Of a stretch of 64,000 bases of DNA, positions 1 to 11,023 are shown piece by piece (the stretch's first letter is position 1; each line of letters starts with the position of its first letter). The stretch lies in NCBI GenBank assembly GCA_016647705.1, contig CM028335.1, forward strand, positions 23,600,905-23,664,904. Direction: 5' to 3'. The notes beneath the pieces are model-generated. The model had not been told where the DNA came from. It saw only the letters and a list, made by a program, of their open reading frames with translations, and searched no databases. This stretch comes from Eucommia ulmoides. Taxonomy: Eukaryota > Streptophyta > Magnoliopsida > Garryales > Eucommiaceae. The position numbers and the translations under genes were made by a program.

Positions 1-590
1 ACTAGCTTATTGGGATACTAATTGAGTTAACGTTTGAATTGAGGTTGTAGATGTGAGAGAAACTGTAATATTTATTTATTTATTTTTATTTGTAAGATGT
101 AGCTTATTGCCTAATTAGGGTTAATCTTCAACCTAGAAAAAAAGATAGGCTTTGTCTTTAATCCAGAAAAAAGATAGGTATGATTTTGATCTTGCTAAAA
201 AATTCGGTTAGTCTTTAACTTTCTAAAAAAATTATGAAGTTTGAATTATGAGCCTGGAAAAGAATTAGGTTAATCCTATGGCTGTAAAAAGGATTGTAAA
301 GGTTTGGTTCCTACCAAGGAAATAGATTGGGTTTAGTGGATCGCCAAATTCTTGTGGGAGCTCAAGGGACTGGACGTAGGTAAGGTATCTTGGCGAATCA
401 GGATAAATCTTTGTGTCAATTTCTCTACCCTTATCTATTTGGTTGTGCACATAGATTAACACGTTTTCGCTATTATTTAATATAACAAGAGTTAGGGAAA
501 TTGGTTATTTAATTATTTATTTGTTAAAATTACTTATTTAATTTTTAACTGCCCAATTCACTCCCTCTTGGGTAGATCTTTGGGTCAACA
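1..590 (+). repeat. 3' part of a SIRE-like Copia LTR, cut by the window edge
   Basis: The sequence aligns by eye with the 3' part of the LTRs at 7132-9304 and 34948-37128. It shares the repeated 'gcctg-gaaaa' stretches, 'ggtttggttcctacc', the 'gactggacgtagg' box and the terminal 'gggtcaaca'. The end at 590 is followed by caatccgtg and not by a tRNA-Met primer-binding site. It is therefore a solo LTR or the 3' LTR of an element lying to the left. Known family feature: SIRE/Maximus LTRs are long and start TGTTGATCC. Confidence 0.85.
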
Positions 591-1723
591 CAATCCGTGA
601 CAATGGCTAAACAAAACATTCAAATTTTGCACATTAACAAAAACGAATGCAACTAGGAATATGTATGCACGTTAATATTTAGACACATTGCATTTCATTG
701 TTAGAAAAAAAACATATTTAAAATAATAGAATATCAAATATTAAATGAAAAGGCATACTTAACCTTGGTTTTCGACCTTCATAGATGCAACAAGCAACAT
801 TCCCTTATATCAACTTTTCAAAAATGTAACATCCATAGAAAAAATTGAACGACAAAACTTGAAACCAAGAATGTACATATTTAAAGCAACAAAAAACATT
901 TTAAAATGTCCAAACTGTTGGTCCTATTTCAAATCAAAGTAACGCCCCACATTTGTCGATTGGCAAATACTAATATACTACATCAACAAATCACATGATG
1001 CTATATAATTACCATAAAATAAATGTCTAACATTTTCTACACCTATGCATCGTTGTAAGTTATCTCTAATATATATATATATATATATATGTAAATGTGC
1101 TAGCTCTAACATGATCTTTCTACTTATAAAATATGGAGTTTCTATATCGACAATCAATAGTTACTCTACTACTATCGTTATTCAAATAATAAAGAGTGAA
1201 ATCCAACTTCAGTTGAATAATTGATCAGATTGTTACGAAAACTATTAGCTTCTCTTTCATTGACCAACCTCCCCAATAAAATTCGCCTACTATTTAGAGC
1301 AAAGAGACGTGGTATGATTAACACAATAAGAAGTAAAAAAATGACCCCTTTCATCGGGTGGACATGCATTACTTTGAACAATATCACGCATCTCACTAGA
1401 GGATCCACTACAACTTGAACCATTAGACATTAATAAAATGTTATTTTTCTCTTTCACGCCAACATGTAAGTAACCAACATTACGAAGGAACCGGATATTA
1501 AAAATACTTGATTTAATTAATAGAATATAAAAAAAAAAACACAATTTAATATCATTTTCCTCTAAGTCAGATCTATCCGTATCGACATAAAACAAGTAAA
1601 TGAGGAAAGATTAAATAGCATTTAGTTAGTTATCTCTTTAGATGCTTCAACCTTAAAGTCATTAGGTCCAGATGAGTGAATTGAGAAGACTCCTCCAAGA
1701 GTGGCATGATACGATAAAGTTTC
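591..1723. other. AT-rich intergenic stretch, no gene recognised
   Basis: No recognisable coding region. It holds an (AT)n microsatellite at about 1069-1091. A reverse-strand open frame around 1290-1440 is Ser-rich at its start and matches no family I know. The last five bases (1719-1723, GTTTC) are the left target-site duplication of the solo LTR that follows. Confidence 0.6.
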
Positions 1724-4144
1724 TGTTAGCCGAGTGATCTACTCAAGATGGGGGGGGGGGGGGGGTGAATTGGGTAGTTATAAAATTAAATCAAATTATA
1801 ACACTTGAAAATTTAAATAATTAATTTTATCCTAAATTAATTATTATCTTTATAACAGCGGATAAGTGTTATGTAAACTAGGTGCACACCCAAATAATAG
1901 AAAATAAATTAAGTAAAATAGCAGCACACCAAAATTTATACTAGTTCATCAAGCTACTCTTGGTTAATCTAGTCCTCCGAGCCCCACGGAGAGTCGCCCT
2001 CATTAATCACTATGATTCCTTTAATCAGGTTGGAACCAAACCCTTACAAATGATTCTTTTTGCAGGCTCAGAATCAACTTTTAAAATTTTCTTTTCACAG
2101 GCTAAGAAAGAACCTTTTTTTTTTTTTTTTTGGGTTAAAGATTAACCTAATTCTATTACAGGAAGAATCAGGACCTAATTTTATTTTTATACCTTAGGCT
2201 TAGGAATTAAACCTCACCAAATCTCTCTAAGTATCATTTTACCCAGTAAGAATGGAACCGTTACAAATTCACTCAAAATCTAATTCTATTCAAGAAGAAT
2301 TAACACCTATCTCTTTTCACGGAAAAAGAGTAATCTAATCTTTTCATGTACTAGGTAAAGATCAAACCTCAATCTCTTTACCGGAAGAGATTGAAACCTA
2401 GCTATCCCTGATTATATATTCCCAATAATATCTAATTCGCACACAATTCATCAATTACACAAATTGATAAGTTTTCTCACTCGGACCTTCTACCACCTCA
2501 GATTAATTTAAACTCAATTAATGTCTCGATAAATACTAGTGATAGAAATAAAGTGAAAATTTCAAAATCTGATTCTAAATAAATGAGTAGCACACAATTT
2601 AACACGTAATCAGATTTTCACAAGAAATCGTTTCAAAAACATTTCAAGCAATTTAAGTTAAAAAAAAAAAATGATTTCAAAGATCAAAATTCCAAGTAAT
2701 AAATAATAATATCAAATAGCAATAAAAATTTCAAGTTTGGAATGATCTCACCAGGATAACGCCGAATGAATGAAAATTAAATTGCAATGAAACTTTAAAT
2801 CGGTGACAACAACAATTTCCACATACTTCTTCAAGAACTTTTCTCAAATATAATCTCACAATACTCTCAGTATAATTTTAGAATAAAAACTCTCAGAAAG
2901 TTCAAGAACTAAATAGCTCTTGAAAAATAATTGATTAGGATAATTGGGATATCTCTAAATAAAAAAAAAAAAACACATGTATATATATAAGGATTTGAAA
3001 TAGGTCCACCAACGGCTAGTTTCTACATATCATAACACTTAATTGTTGTTATAGACCCTTTATATTGATATGACTCAATCATGGTTCAATTCACTTAATT
3101 ATAGTTTTTAAATAATTCAATTTAATCCCTCAAATATTTCTCAATCTCAAATAGATAGGATAGAAAGAATTAAATGTACCAATTTGAGAAATATTCAAAA
3201 TATATGAATCATATCTTTAGGGACATCAAAATAGAAATCATATATCTATAATAATATCAAATCCCTAAAATATCTCTTAGATTTTAACCATAAAACGACT
3301 AGTAACGACTACTTTTTTTATCAAATCCACGAAATCTTCTAAACCTGAAACAAACCATTGGTTGACCGACCAAACGCCATAAGTTGACCGATCAATTCAG
3401 GTTGTATCCCAAGCCAAAAATATTCGCCCATTGGTCGACCGATATTCCAAAGGTCGGTTGACCAAGCGATTCAGAATGTTCTCCAAGCTATTTCTTAGCC
3501 ATGGTCGGTTGACCGATCCTCCATGATCTATTGACTGATCGATTCAAAGAGTTCATGTATAGGCCATAGATCGACCGATCTTTCCTTGGTTGGTTGAGCA
3601 ATCGATCTAGAGACTGCACCATTTTTCCTGCTTCTCCTCATTGGTTGACCGATCTACCCAGGCAAGTTGATCGATCATTGCTAGATCACTTTTTCCTTAG
3701 TTAAATTTAACTCCAATCTTCAACGTTTTTGTCCCTTTAACCGAGTTTTTTTTCTCGGTTAAATTGACACTTTAAATCAATTTTAATCACTAATCTTTCT
3801 TAGGTCAATATTTCTTCCTCAATTTCACATTGGAGCAAATATGTTAACTAATTAAGATCCTAATAAAAATACACATAAACATAAATTCATTTTGTGTCGT
3901 GTGTGATCCTAATCGGAATACATTAAGAGTAAAAATTAACCTGGGTTATTTTCTCCTAAATTCTTCAAAGTCTTCAGTCTCTGAATGCTCGTCTCTTTAT
4001 CAGTCTTTTTGCATCCTTAGCATCCTCAATAATTTTTTATGATAAAATCGTCAATGAAACTTTTATACTGAAACACTTAATCAAATTGTTAGTTCCACAA
4101 AAAATATCAACATTTAATTGTTCATCAAAATTTTATGATCAACA
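1724..4144 (-). repeat. Solo LTR, SIRE-like Copia family, reverse strand
   Basis: Read on the minus strand it starts TGTTGATCATAAAATTTTGA (from 4144) and ends with the family terminus at 1724. It is flanked by a perfect 5 bp duplication GTTTC (1719-1723 and 4145-4149), and no internal region is attached. That is the product expected from LTR-LTR recombination of a full element. Length is 2421 bp, slightly longer than the other copies. It contains a run of 16 G at 1750-1765, a TATA-like stretch near 2978-2990 (minus strand) and a cluster of TCGGTCAACCGA-type palindromes at about 3350-3690. Confidence 0.93.
3350..3690 (-). repeat. Cluster of short GGTCGACC/GGTTGACC palindromes in U3
   Basis: About ten copies of a 10-14 bp imperfect palindrome of the type TCGGTTGACCGA are spaced 25-50 bp apart within 340 bp. 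The equivalent place in the other SIRE-like LTRs (7715-7990, 18080-18360, 35320-35640, 51400-51660) carries the same kind of cluster with different spacing and variants. Function unknown. Confidence 0.8.
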
Positions 4145-5950
4145 GTTTCAATAACATATATTCGATTTTCTCCAAAGCAACACAAATGTCTTGTGTTTAT
4201 TAGTATCCACATAGAAAACTCAGATATGATTGTGATCTTGAGATTGCTGAGATAAATTAATAGTCCCATGATTCTGAGATAGATCTGATTTGAATCTAGC
4301 AGGTAGTAAGATTCAAATTAGTAGAACAAACATAGAAAGAAAGAGAATCTAACCAAATAAGGGGTGTGTCCATTTTTATCCGGGGGGGCAGCCATATTTG
4401 TTTCCCATTAAATAGATATTGTCTAGGATTTAAAACATTGATCTCCTCCTTTTTTTTCCTTTTTTTTTCTTTTTTTTTCTTTTCTTTTTGTCCCCAAATT
4501 TTTAAAACTTCAGCATTACTACCTATTCTTTTTTTCAAGAATTTTCCAAACATCCTTTTTTCATTGTGTGTCCCCCATTAAGTTCATACCAAAATTTAGA
4601 TGGCAAAAATAATTAATTTATTAATTAATTAATCATTTAAAATAAAACTCTTCGACAAAAAAACACTTTTTCCAAGTGCATCCCTTCCGTGAGTCATGTC
4701 AGCCTATAAATCCGGCCATGTTCAGTTTGCCAGGAGAACATTCTCATGTATAATTTTCGTATTATACAAACATACAAAATGCAGAAAATAACTAATTACA
4801 AAAAACAAAAAGTTGAAATTAAAAAATAAAATTTTTTAAATTCATTTACTGGAAAACAAAAATAGAAAAATGAAGAACGAGAGTTATATGAATTTAGGCC
4901 TACAAAAAAAAAAAATCAAAGGAAATAAATATAAACATAACTGAACCATAAAAAAAAATGTCGATTTAATATAAAATTAAGTAAATACAAAGGCACAGAT
5001 CTTATTCAAACACACAAATAACGAATTAAATGGGTTAGCTAAAAATTGAATACATATTGAATTCTTAACAAACCAGTGAAAATTGAAATGAAAATTCAAC
5101 TAAATTGATATGAATCAAATAAAACATTAAGCAAACACATATTCTACACATACATAACACATATTAGCACAAAAATAGTACAATAAGAACAAACCGAGTA
5201 TCGTACCTGACCTGATTCCAGGAAGACATTAGGCATAATATCTTCAAATCAAATATAAATCAATATCAATCGATAAGCGGTTGGAAAGTAAGATCTAATT
5301 CACAAGAAAGAGCAAGAATTTTTACTTTGAAATTGTGAGCTACGAAATACAAAGAAAACAATTGTAGCACGTATCTCTGATCGGATTCACAAAGAAGTAG
5401 AGCAAGAAATCCGCAATAATTGCAAGAAGCAAGAATAACAGCTTAAATTTTGAATTTCAGATTGCAAAATCTGATATTTTCACGAAAGAAGAAGAAATTG
5501 CAAACAAACTACAGAAATCGAGACAAGAACAGAACAACAAATTGAAATACATAATTGATCATGGAAATCACTGCACACACAAGAACAAAGCCCCAATTGA
5601 TGCAAGACAAAAAACGAGAGCTTGAAATTTGAGTTTCGAATTCTGGAAGCAAATGTTGCAATTTTAAAAAAACTACAACTTATGTAATAAAGATTAAAAA
5701 TGGAAATAACAAACTTTTTCACGTTTCGTTACCTGTGGATTTGGCACCAAAATCCAACTCTGAACATGTAAACAGACTTAGTAGTAGCTAGTTTTAGGAA
5801 AATTATATTTTTTGGTCTCTAAAGTCTAAGGTTAGGTGTCTATTGGACTTCGAGTTTTTTCAAATTACACATTTGGTCTCTCAAATTTCACATTTATTTT
5901 AATATCGCAAATTTAGAAACTTTCTTCATGATTTTAGATGAAAAATGAGT

Positions 5951-6160
5951 TGTCCTCAACATGTGGTCTTCTAATAGAAGTATTTTCGTATTTTATCACA
6001 CCACTAACTCTAAGACGTTTTTCTTCTGTATTTTTCTAACAACAATTCTTTTGAAAAATAAAATAGAGAAACCAAAATCGTTGTTATGGGCAAACGTCTT
6101 AAATTTAGTGGAGTAATAAATAATGAGCATATTCCCATTAGAATGCCACATGTTGATTCC
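5951..6160. repeat. Imperfect ~200 bp foldback (MITE-like)
   Basis: Left-arm blocks caacatgtgg, cttctaat, aagacgttt and taacaacaatt recur in reverse order as complements in the right arm (aatcgttgtta, aaacgtctt, attagaatg, ccacatgttg). The axis lies near 6045. Such foldbacks are typical of MITEs or of paired TIR remnants. No target-site duplication was identified, so the class is an inference. Confidence 0.55.
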
Positions 6161-6204
6161 GACCTAAAGCCTTGGAGTGCTACTCACGGTTCTATTTTTT
6201 AAAA

Positions 6205-6361
6205 AAAAAACCGGGGTTAGCAACCTCGGTTATACGGTTTTGAGCTTAATTTTTTTTAAGAGACAGAGGTAGTATCTTTGGCTCTTATATGTTAGAGTCG
6301 GAGGTGCTACCTCCGGCTCTTTATAGTTGTAAAGTTAAAGGTAGCACCTACAGCTTTACAA
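6205..6361. repeat. Array of self-complementary ~34 bp hairpin units
   Basis: Successive palindromes built on a GAGGTNG/CNACCTC core lie at about 6211-6229, 6260-6293, 6294-6327 and 6328-6361. The last three follow each other at a 34 bp period. The arms differ between units, but each unit stays self-complementary (for example 6294-6320, whose arms read AGAGTCGGAGGT and ACCTCCGGCTCT). This resembles subterminal repeats of CACTA transposons, but no CACTA terminus was identified. Confidence 0.6.
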
Positions 6362-7714
6362 TTTCTTTTTTATTTTTTTAGTTTCCTTACCCGAATGTTT
6401 TAAGACGCCTTGTTGCTTGCTTGTTCAACAATTTATTTCCTTCTTCAGTATTTCATTTACCATATGTGAATTTATTTATTTTTTTGAAATTTGATTTTAA
6501 AAAACACATAGGCATCAGACAAAGAATATTTTTTTCATTAGTTTAATCTATTTCAATCAATAATAATTGTTAACAACTCAATTTATGAAATTTAATTATT
6601 TTTATTTATTTTAAATAAAAATATTTAATGTATTTAAGATTTAAAAAAATTATTATTTTTGTAATCACTATTAATGTATATATTGTTTAACATATTAATT
6701 AATATTTATTTTAGAAGTGATATAAAAGATTATTCAACATAATAACCTAGTTATTTGTATTATATATTTAGAGACCTTAATTTAAAATATATATATATAT
6801 ATATATATATAATAAAAGAAAAAAATTAGTGTTGCAACAACAAATTTAAATAAACAAATTATTGAAATTAAAGGAGGTAACAACTAAAAGTAGTCATAAA
6901 AAACATTAGATAAACTAGAAAATACATAACCTTACATTAAACATTTCTAGCGAGATGACTAAATAACTTTATCAAACCATTTATAATGAATAACTCGATC
7001 TTTGTAATTGGACAGTGTTGGGTCATCCATGTCTCATGTATGGATAAAGAACTTTGACATTTGCTCATCTGGAGCATTGCTCTTTTAAATCTTCTGAAGT
7101 TGTTTCAAATGAATTTGTTTGTCTTTGTTTTTGTTGAACCTGAGGTTTTGATAGATAATTAAACGTTGATATTTTATGGAACTAATGATTTTATTGAGTA
7201 ATTTCAAATTTAAAGTTCCATATGTTCAGATGTGAAAAAGAATGAGTTAAAAAGATTAATCGTTGAAGAAATCATAGAGCAATCATTGAAGAATCAAAGG
7301 AATTCAAGACGGGTGCAAGTTGAAGATAATGAAGATTTTCATAGCATTGAAGACATTTATGAGAAAATAATTCATTACTTTTAGGCAAATTCCTTCAAAA
7401 GTCCCAAAACATAAACCCACCATTTGTAGGGGTCTCATCACCCTTCATTAAAATAGGATCCCTACAAGTGGTGGTTTTATGTCTTAAGAGTTTTGAAAAA
7501 GTTTCCCTTACTTTTATTCTCTTAATGTAATCTAAATTAGGATCACGCACGACACTTCAAAATGAATAAACTTATATACATCATGGTAAGAAGTAATAAG
7601 TTTAAGGTCCTAAAATATTTTTTTATAAAGTGTTAATTCCTAAAAATATTTTTGGTAAAGTGTTTAAGTGAAAAAAAAGGTTTTAACCCATAAAATAATG
7701 AGTTTTCTGGTCAA

Positions 7715-7990
7715 TAAGGTCAACCGACGACGTGGGTCGGTCAACTAATGAAAACAGTGGCTTAAGGGAGTTAAAAGAGTAAACCTACAGACCAATTCGG
7801 TCAACCAACGATTTAGATCGGTCCACTAACGAATCTGGTAAACGAAAACGAAGAAAAAAAGGGAAAACTCAATTGGCAAATCGGTTAACCGTCGAGGTGG
7901 TCGGTCAACCGACTGCCAACAATGCAATGGTAAGAAAATTGACTGTTGCAAAGGCAGTCGACCGATAGGGGGATAGTTAATCGACTGGGT
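7715..7990 (+). repeat. U3 palindrome cluster, TCGGTCAACCGA type
   Basis: Repeated GGTCGGTCAAC, TCGGTCAACC, TCGGTTAACCG, GTCGGTCAACCGAC and AGTCGACCGAT motifs, each a partial palindrome, upstream of the LTR TATA box. An equivalent cluster is present in the other complete SIRE-like LTRs here. Confidence 0.8.
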
Positions 7991-8359
7991 TAGACAGTCA
8001 AATGTTCATTGCTTCGTTTTTTTTTTTTTTTTTTTTTTTTTTATCCAAATCACATTGTTTTGAACGATTTTTAAAGAGATTTTTAAGGGATTTGGGTATT
8101 TTATTATTATTATATATCATATATTATTAATATCCTATCTATTTGGTTCATATATTAAATGATGTTTTGAATTGAATTGGTAAAATTACTTCCTATCTCT
8201 AAATATTTTAAATCTAAAAAGATTTGGGGACCACATAGAGCTTTTATAAAAGTATTTTTAAAAGGAATATATCTATTTTGATTTTATAAGATATATGGGG
8301 TCTTAAAGAGATTTTTTTTGTCTTTTGATTTGAAAACTAATTGTTATAAGTGTAGTTAA

Positions 8360-8376
8360 AATTCTATATATAGAGA
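8360..8376 (+). promoter_or_regulatory. LTR TATA box (Pol II)
   Basis: ATTCTATATATAGAGACC sits in the middle of the LTR, followed by the presumed R region. The same block recurs in the 3' LTR at about 18709-18722. Its position is right for the U3/R boundary of a Copia LTR. Confidence 0.7.
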
Positions 8377-9306
8377 CCTGTATTTTTTTAATGAAATAAT
8401 CAAGAACAATTAGCTTTTGCTAGTATAAGAGAGTGATTTATGCTAAGAAATTTATAAGAGAGTATAATAAAAAAAGTTTTTGGTCGAAGCGCGAAAAATA
8501 TTTCATTATTGGTCTTTAATTTTCACTAAGCTATCATAATCGTTTTCAAGAAATCTGGGTGAAATCTTCCTAAGTTAATTAAAGTTCATTCTTAGAGTAT
8601 TTGTTTGATTACCTAATTAAGTGTTTTAGAAAATTGTTTTCAAATTTAATATCTTGAAAAAAAGTTTAAAAATAGTTTTATTTTTGAAATCTGATTATCT
8701 ATTATATGTGCTTTAAATTGATTAAATCTAATTTATTTCTCACGTAGATTCTATCACATAGTTTTTAGGACATTAATTTAGCATAATTGCTTTGTGGTGG
8801 TAAAAGCTCTAGCGGAAAGAAACTTGTGAATTTATTGTATTTGCGAGTTTGAGCTGATTAGACATATTTGGGATGGTGTTTAATTAGGGTAGTTAAAATT
8901 TAATCTTTAGCCTGAGAAAAATATTAGGATTTGATCTTTAGTCTGTGAAAAAAAAATTAGGTTAATTTTTAGCCTTTTAAAAGATTAGCTTTTGATTCTT
9001 ACTATATTAGAATTAGGGTTAGATAAGGTTCTTCCTTGTCTTGTGAAAATGATAAGTGTAATAGTATAAGATTGTAAAGGGTTGATTCTGAGTCTGCAAA
9101 AAGAATCAGGATTGTAAGGGTTTGGTTCCTACTTGGGGAAAGGAATCGAGAGTTAGTGGATTGCAAAATCCCGTGGAGCTCGATGGATTAGATGTAGGTA
9201 AAAGTAACTTATTGAACCAGGATAAATTGTTTGTGTGCTGCATTGTTATATTTTTTATCACTACCCAATTCACCTCACCTTTTTGGTAGATCTTTGGGTC
9301 AACAAT

Positions 9307-9318
9307 TGGTATCAGAAC
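9307..9318 (+). other. Primer-binding site, initiator tRNA-Met type
   Basis: TGGTATCAGAAC begins two bases after the LTR end. It matches the TGGTATCAGAGC complement of plant initiator tRNA-Met with one change. This fixes the 5' LTR boundary. Confidence 0.9.
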
Positions 9319-9426
9319 TGATTTACCTCGATCAGCTTAAAGACTACAAACAAGCACATAACATTCATTAGATTAGCATCATCAGCAACCACTTGCTTGG
9401 ATTACATCCTATATAAACACGATCAT

Positions 9427-10063
9427 ATGGAGTGCACCGAGAAAATATGTTGTATGCGAATCTTCTGGTTGCCCTGATGTTATATGTAAGCCTCTTTCTT
9501 GTACAAATAATGTATGTGAAACTCTTTCCTATCCTAATATCCTGAATAAATCTTCTACATTTCTAATAATCTAGGCTCTATCGATGAAAATGATAAACAT
9601 AGTGATAATGAGGATACTAATAAGGCTATTGAAACTTGAGTAGAAAATTGCTATTCTTGAAAATAACATTTTTTAGCACCACTAAATCTCTTAAAAAGAA
9701 GAATTTAGACAAATGTTTTGAAACGACTGAATTTTTAAATGATCTATCTGAAATTGGTAAGCTACTTAAGAGAGTTGGCTTTCTTGGTGAAGAAAATATG
9801 CTTTTAAAAATTAATATTTTAAATTATCAGCATGATGATTTTAAAAGGAATAATATTGAAACTTTAAATGAAACTTTAAGTATCGAATGAGAAAATGCAA
9901 GATGTGAACTTGATAGAGCTCATTTAAAAATTCATTTTGTTGAAATGATTGTCAAATTTTTCAGAATGATTTTGAGTTTATGCATAAGAATAATTTTGAT
10001 CTTCAAGTGAATGTTAGTTCATTGGAATGGTCAATTGAAAAGACTAAAAAAGAGCTTAATGAG
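9427..10063 (+). pseudogene. gag remnant, N-terminal and coiled-coil part (SIRE-like)
   Basis: Begins with a start codon in the same context as the second copy (37188), then an acidic leader. A Lys/Glu/Leu-rich coiled-coil stretch follows (9636-9890, including 'TKSLKKKNLDKCFETTEFLN'), matching 37373-37609 of the second copy nearly residue for residue. Several stops and frameshifts break it. The UBN2/DUF4219-type domain usual at the start of Copia gag is not visible. Coding stops at 10063, where the Ogre-like solo LTR entered, and resumes at 14597. Confidence 0.75.
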
Positions 10064-11023
10064 TGTGGACATCACATTTTGTCCCTCACATTTAGTATTG
10101 GATCTAAAGTACAAGTTCGGATAAACTTTTAAACTAAGGTTTAAAGAGAACAAATTTCTATCTTAGATTACATTGGATACTACAAAAAAGAAAAAAAAGA
10201 AAAAAAACACAAGAAAATATAAAATTGTCAAGTTGATTGAATTATGTATAAGTAAATGTTTCGGGTCAACCTCAAAATTCCTAAAGTTAAGGAGGACTAA
10301 AATGACATTATTAACAGTTGATTTTTATGAAATCACTTTAAATATGAATAAAAATTAGTTACTACCCTTTAACTTAAGAAAATATCACCAATTACCCTTA
10401 GTTCCCATTTTAACTCCTAAAACTTTTACTATCATTGGTTTCATCTTTTTGATATCGAAAAGACTTCTTTAATTTTTTTTAAAACACTAATATTCATAAA
10501 ATCAATCCAAAAGTCTTGATTAATCCAAATAATCTATCAGGACACATCTAATTACTCAAAGTAACTAATGCTTAAGAAATGGTTCAAAACCAACCAAACC
10601 GAATGTCATCATAATAAACATTCAAGGCCCATAACATCAAGGTCCAATCAAGCATTAAATTACTTATTAATGAGGATTTAATAAGGATACCTTTTCAAGA
10701 TCTTTATATCAAAATATCTTAGATGGAAACTTACTTACTTGAAAGTAATTAACGGTTACAAAACTAATCGAACCGGTTTTCCATCACATCATGCAATAAA
10801 TGAATCATCAAGACAAGGTCATAACAAGAATTTAATGCTTGAATAAAAAATTTAAGACACCATTCAATGGATGAAGATATGTTCACCAAAGTATCTTAAA
10901 GAAACTTAGTTATTTCAAAAGTAACTAAACTGTTACAAGGCTAACCAGATCAATTTCCATCCCATCAATGCATTAAATTCCTATCAAATTAACATCAAAT
11001 CATTGCATTTAAGGCTTGAATAA

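Larger units (their letters stand above)
4145..7131. other. Non-coding AT-rich region between two LTR insertions
   Basis: No protein family is recognisable. Visible contents: a pyrimidine-rich tract (about 4445-4490), a (TA)n microsatellite (6787-6811) and two inverted-repeat structures listed separately. Around 5200-5760 the reverse strand has a splice-donor-like AG/GTAACG context near 5733, but no convincing exon. It ends with GTTTT (7127-7131), the left TSD of the SIRE-like element. Confidence 0.55.
7132..9304 (+). repeat. 5' LTR of the SIRE-like element
   Basis: Starts TGTTGAACC and ends GGGTCAACA; 2173 bp. Contains the palindrome cluster (7715-7990), a TATA box near 8364 and the repeated 'gcctg-gaaaa' region (about 8880-9120). 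A poly(T) tract lies at about 8019-8042. Confidence 0.92.

Noticed and set aside
5480-5722. 80-codon reverse-strand ORF rich in Phe/Cys/Ser
   Set aside because: No family match, no conserved context, low-complexity composition.
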